This document shows, piece by piece, positions 63,865-64,000 of a DNA stretch of 64,000 nt. The translations under genes were made by a program, and so were the position numbers. The notes beneath the pieces were generated by a model, which was given only the letters and a program-made list of their open reading frames with translations, did no database searches and was not told the origin of the DNA. Position 1 is the first letter of the stretch, and every line of letters starts with the position of its first letter. Source of the stretch: Lasioglossum baleicum (Eukaryota; Arthropoda; Insecta; Hymenoptera; Halictidae); assembly GCF_051020765.1 (NCBI RefSeq), contig NC_134933.1:3941461-4005460 (forward strand), written 5' to 3'.

Positions 63865-64000
63865 CAGGGTGTCTCAAAATTAGGTCCGGGACCGAAAATG
63901 GGAGGTTCCTGAGATCATTTCAAGCGACATTTTCCTTTGAAAAAATGTCGTCCGCGGCTTCGTTAACGAGTTATTAACGAAAAACACGGACCAATCAGAG
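63865..64000 (+). mobile_element. MITE related to 13877-14227, cut by window end
   Basis: It starts CAGGGTGTCTCAAAATTAGG after TA, then shares ggaggttcctgagatcattt, gacattttcctttg and cgaaaaacacggaccaatca with the earlier element. Only its left arm is in the window. Confidence 0.85.

Overview
This window is repeat-rich eukaryotic DNA, most likely from an insect and plausibly an ant. Evidence: GT-AG introns, AT-rich spacers with GC-rich islands, and a transposon mix of BEL/Pao, Ty1/copia primed by the middle of initiator tRNA-Met, Transib, P/THAP9-like, Tc1/mariner-type DD82E, hAT and DUF4806 genes. The species is inference. I see no ordinary host gene: nearly every coding stretch belongs to a mobile element, and elements are nested inside one another.

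Layout. 1-3660: BEL/Pao polyprotein end and a possible LTR. 3690-4190: first copy of a diverged repeat whose second copy lies at 63450-63864. 4382-4737: hAT-type MITE. 6302-7633: intact DD82E transposase. 7860-10761: hAT MITE, foldback element and a broken, spliced hAT transposase. 10949-12350: capsid-like candidate endogenous viral ORF sitting in a TTATTG microsatellite. 13108-15224: BEL integrase broken by three separate insertions. 15337-17315: decayed copia. 17923-17997: tRNA-derived SINE head. 18359-19628: palindromic foldback.

19864-34634 is the core. Two Transib (RAG1-like) elements lie head to tail, separated by only the 5-bp target duplication CGCCG (A, 19869-31193; B, 31199-34629). 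Another Transib (C, 20431-23513) and a young complete copia (24980-29587) are inserted inside A. A fourth Transib (D) is at 45360-49329. B, C and D have open transposase genes; A's is broken only by the copia. All eight ends carry exactly CACAGTG, the V(D)J recombination heptamer. C and D also carry a GACAAAAWT block 13 bp from the 5' heptamer and 22-23 bp from the 3' heptamer, an asymmetry like that of 12/23 recombination signals.

34908-41106 is a 6.2-kb DNA transposon with TIRs starting TACCCGACTAG, CCTAAT-type subterminal repeats, a TNP2/EnSpm-like transposase with one in-frame stop, and a 5-exon DUF4806-like gene. A second, intact 7-exon DUF4806-like gene follows at 41923-43811.

49335-63009 holds a small ORF split by Transib D, then P/THAP9-like elements: a truncated copy split by a LINE (50457-55608), a second copy with one in-frame stop (55609-59140), and a third with a full 5-exon layout and two frameshifts (59604-63009). 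The window ends inside a MITE related to the one at 13877-14227.
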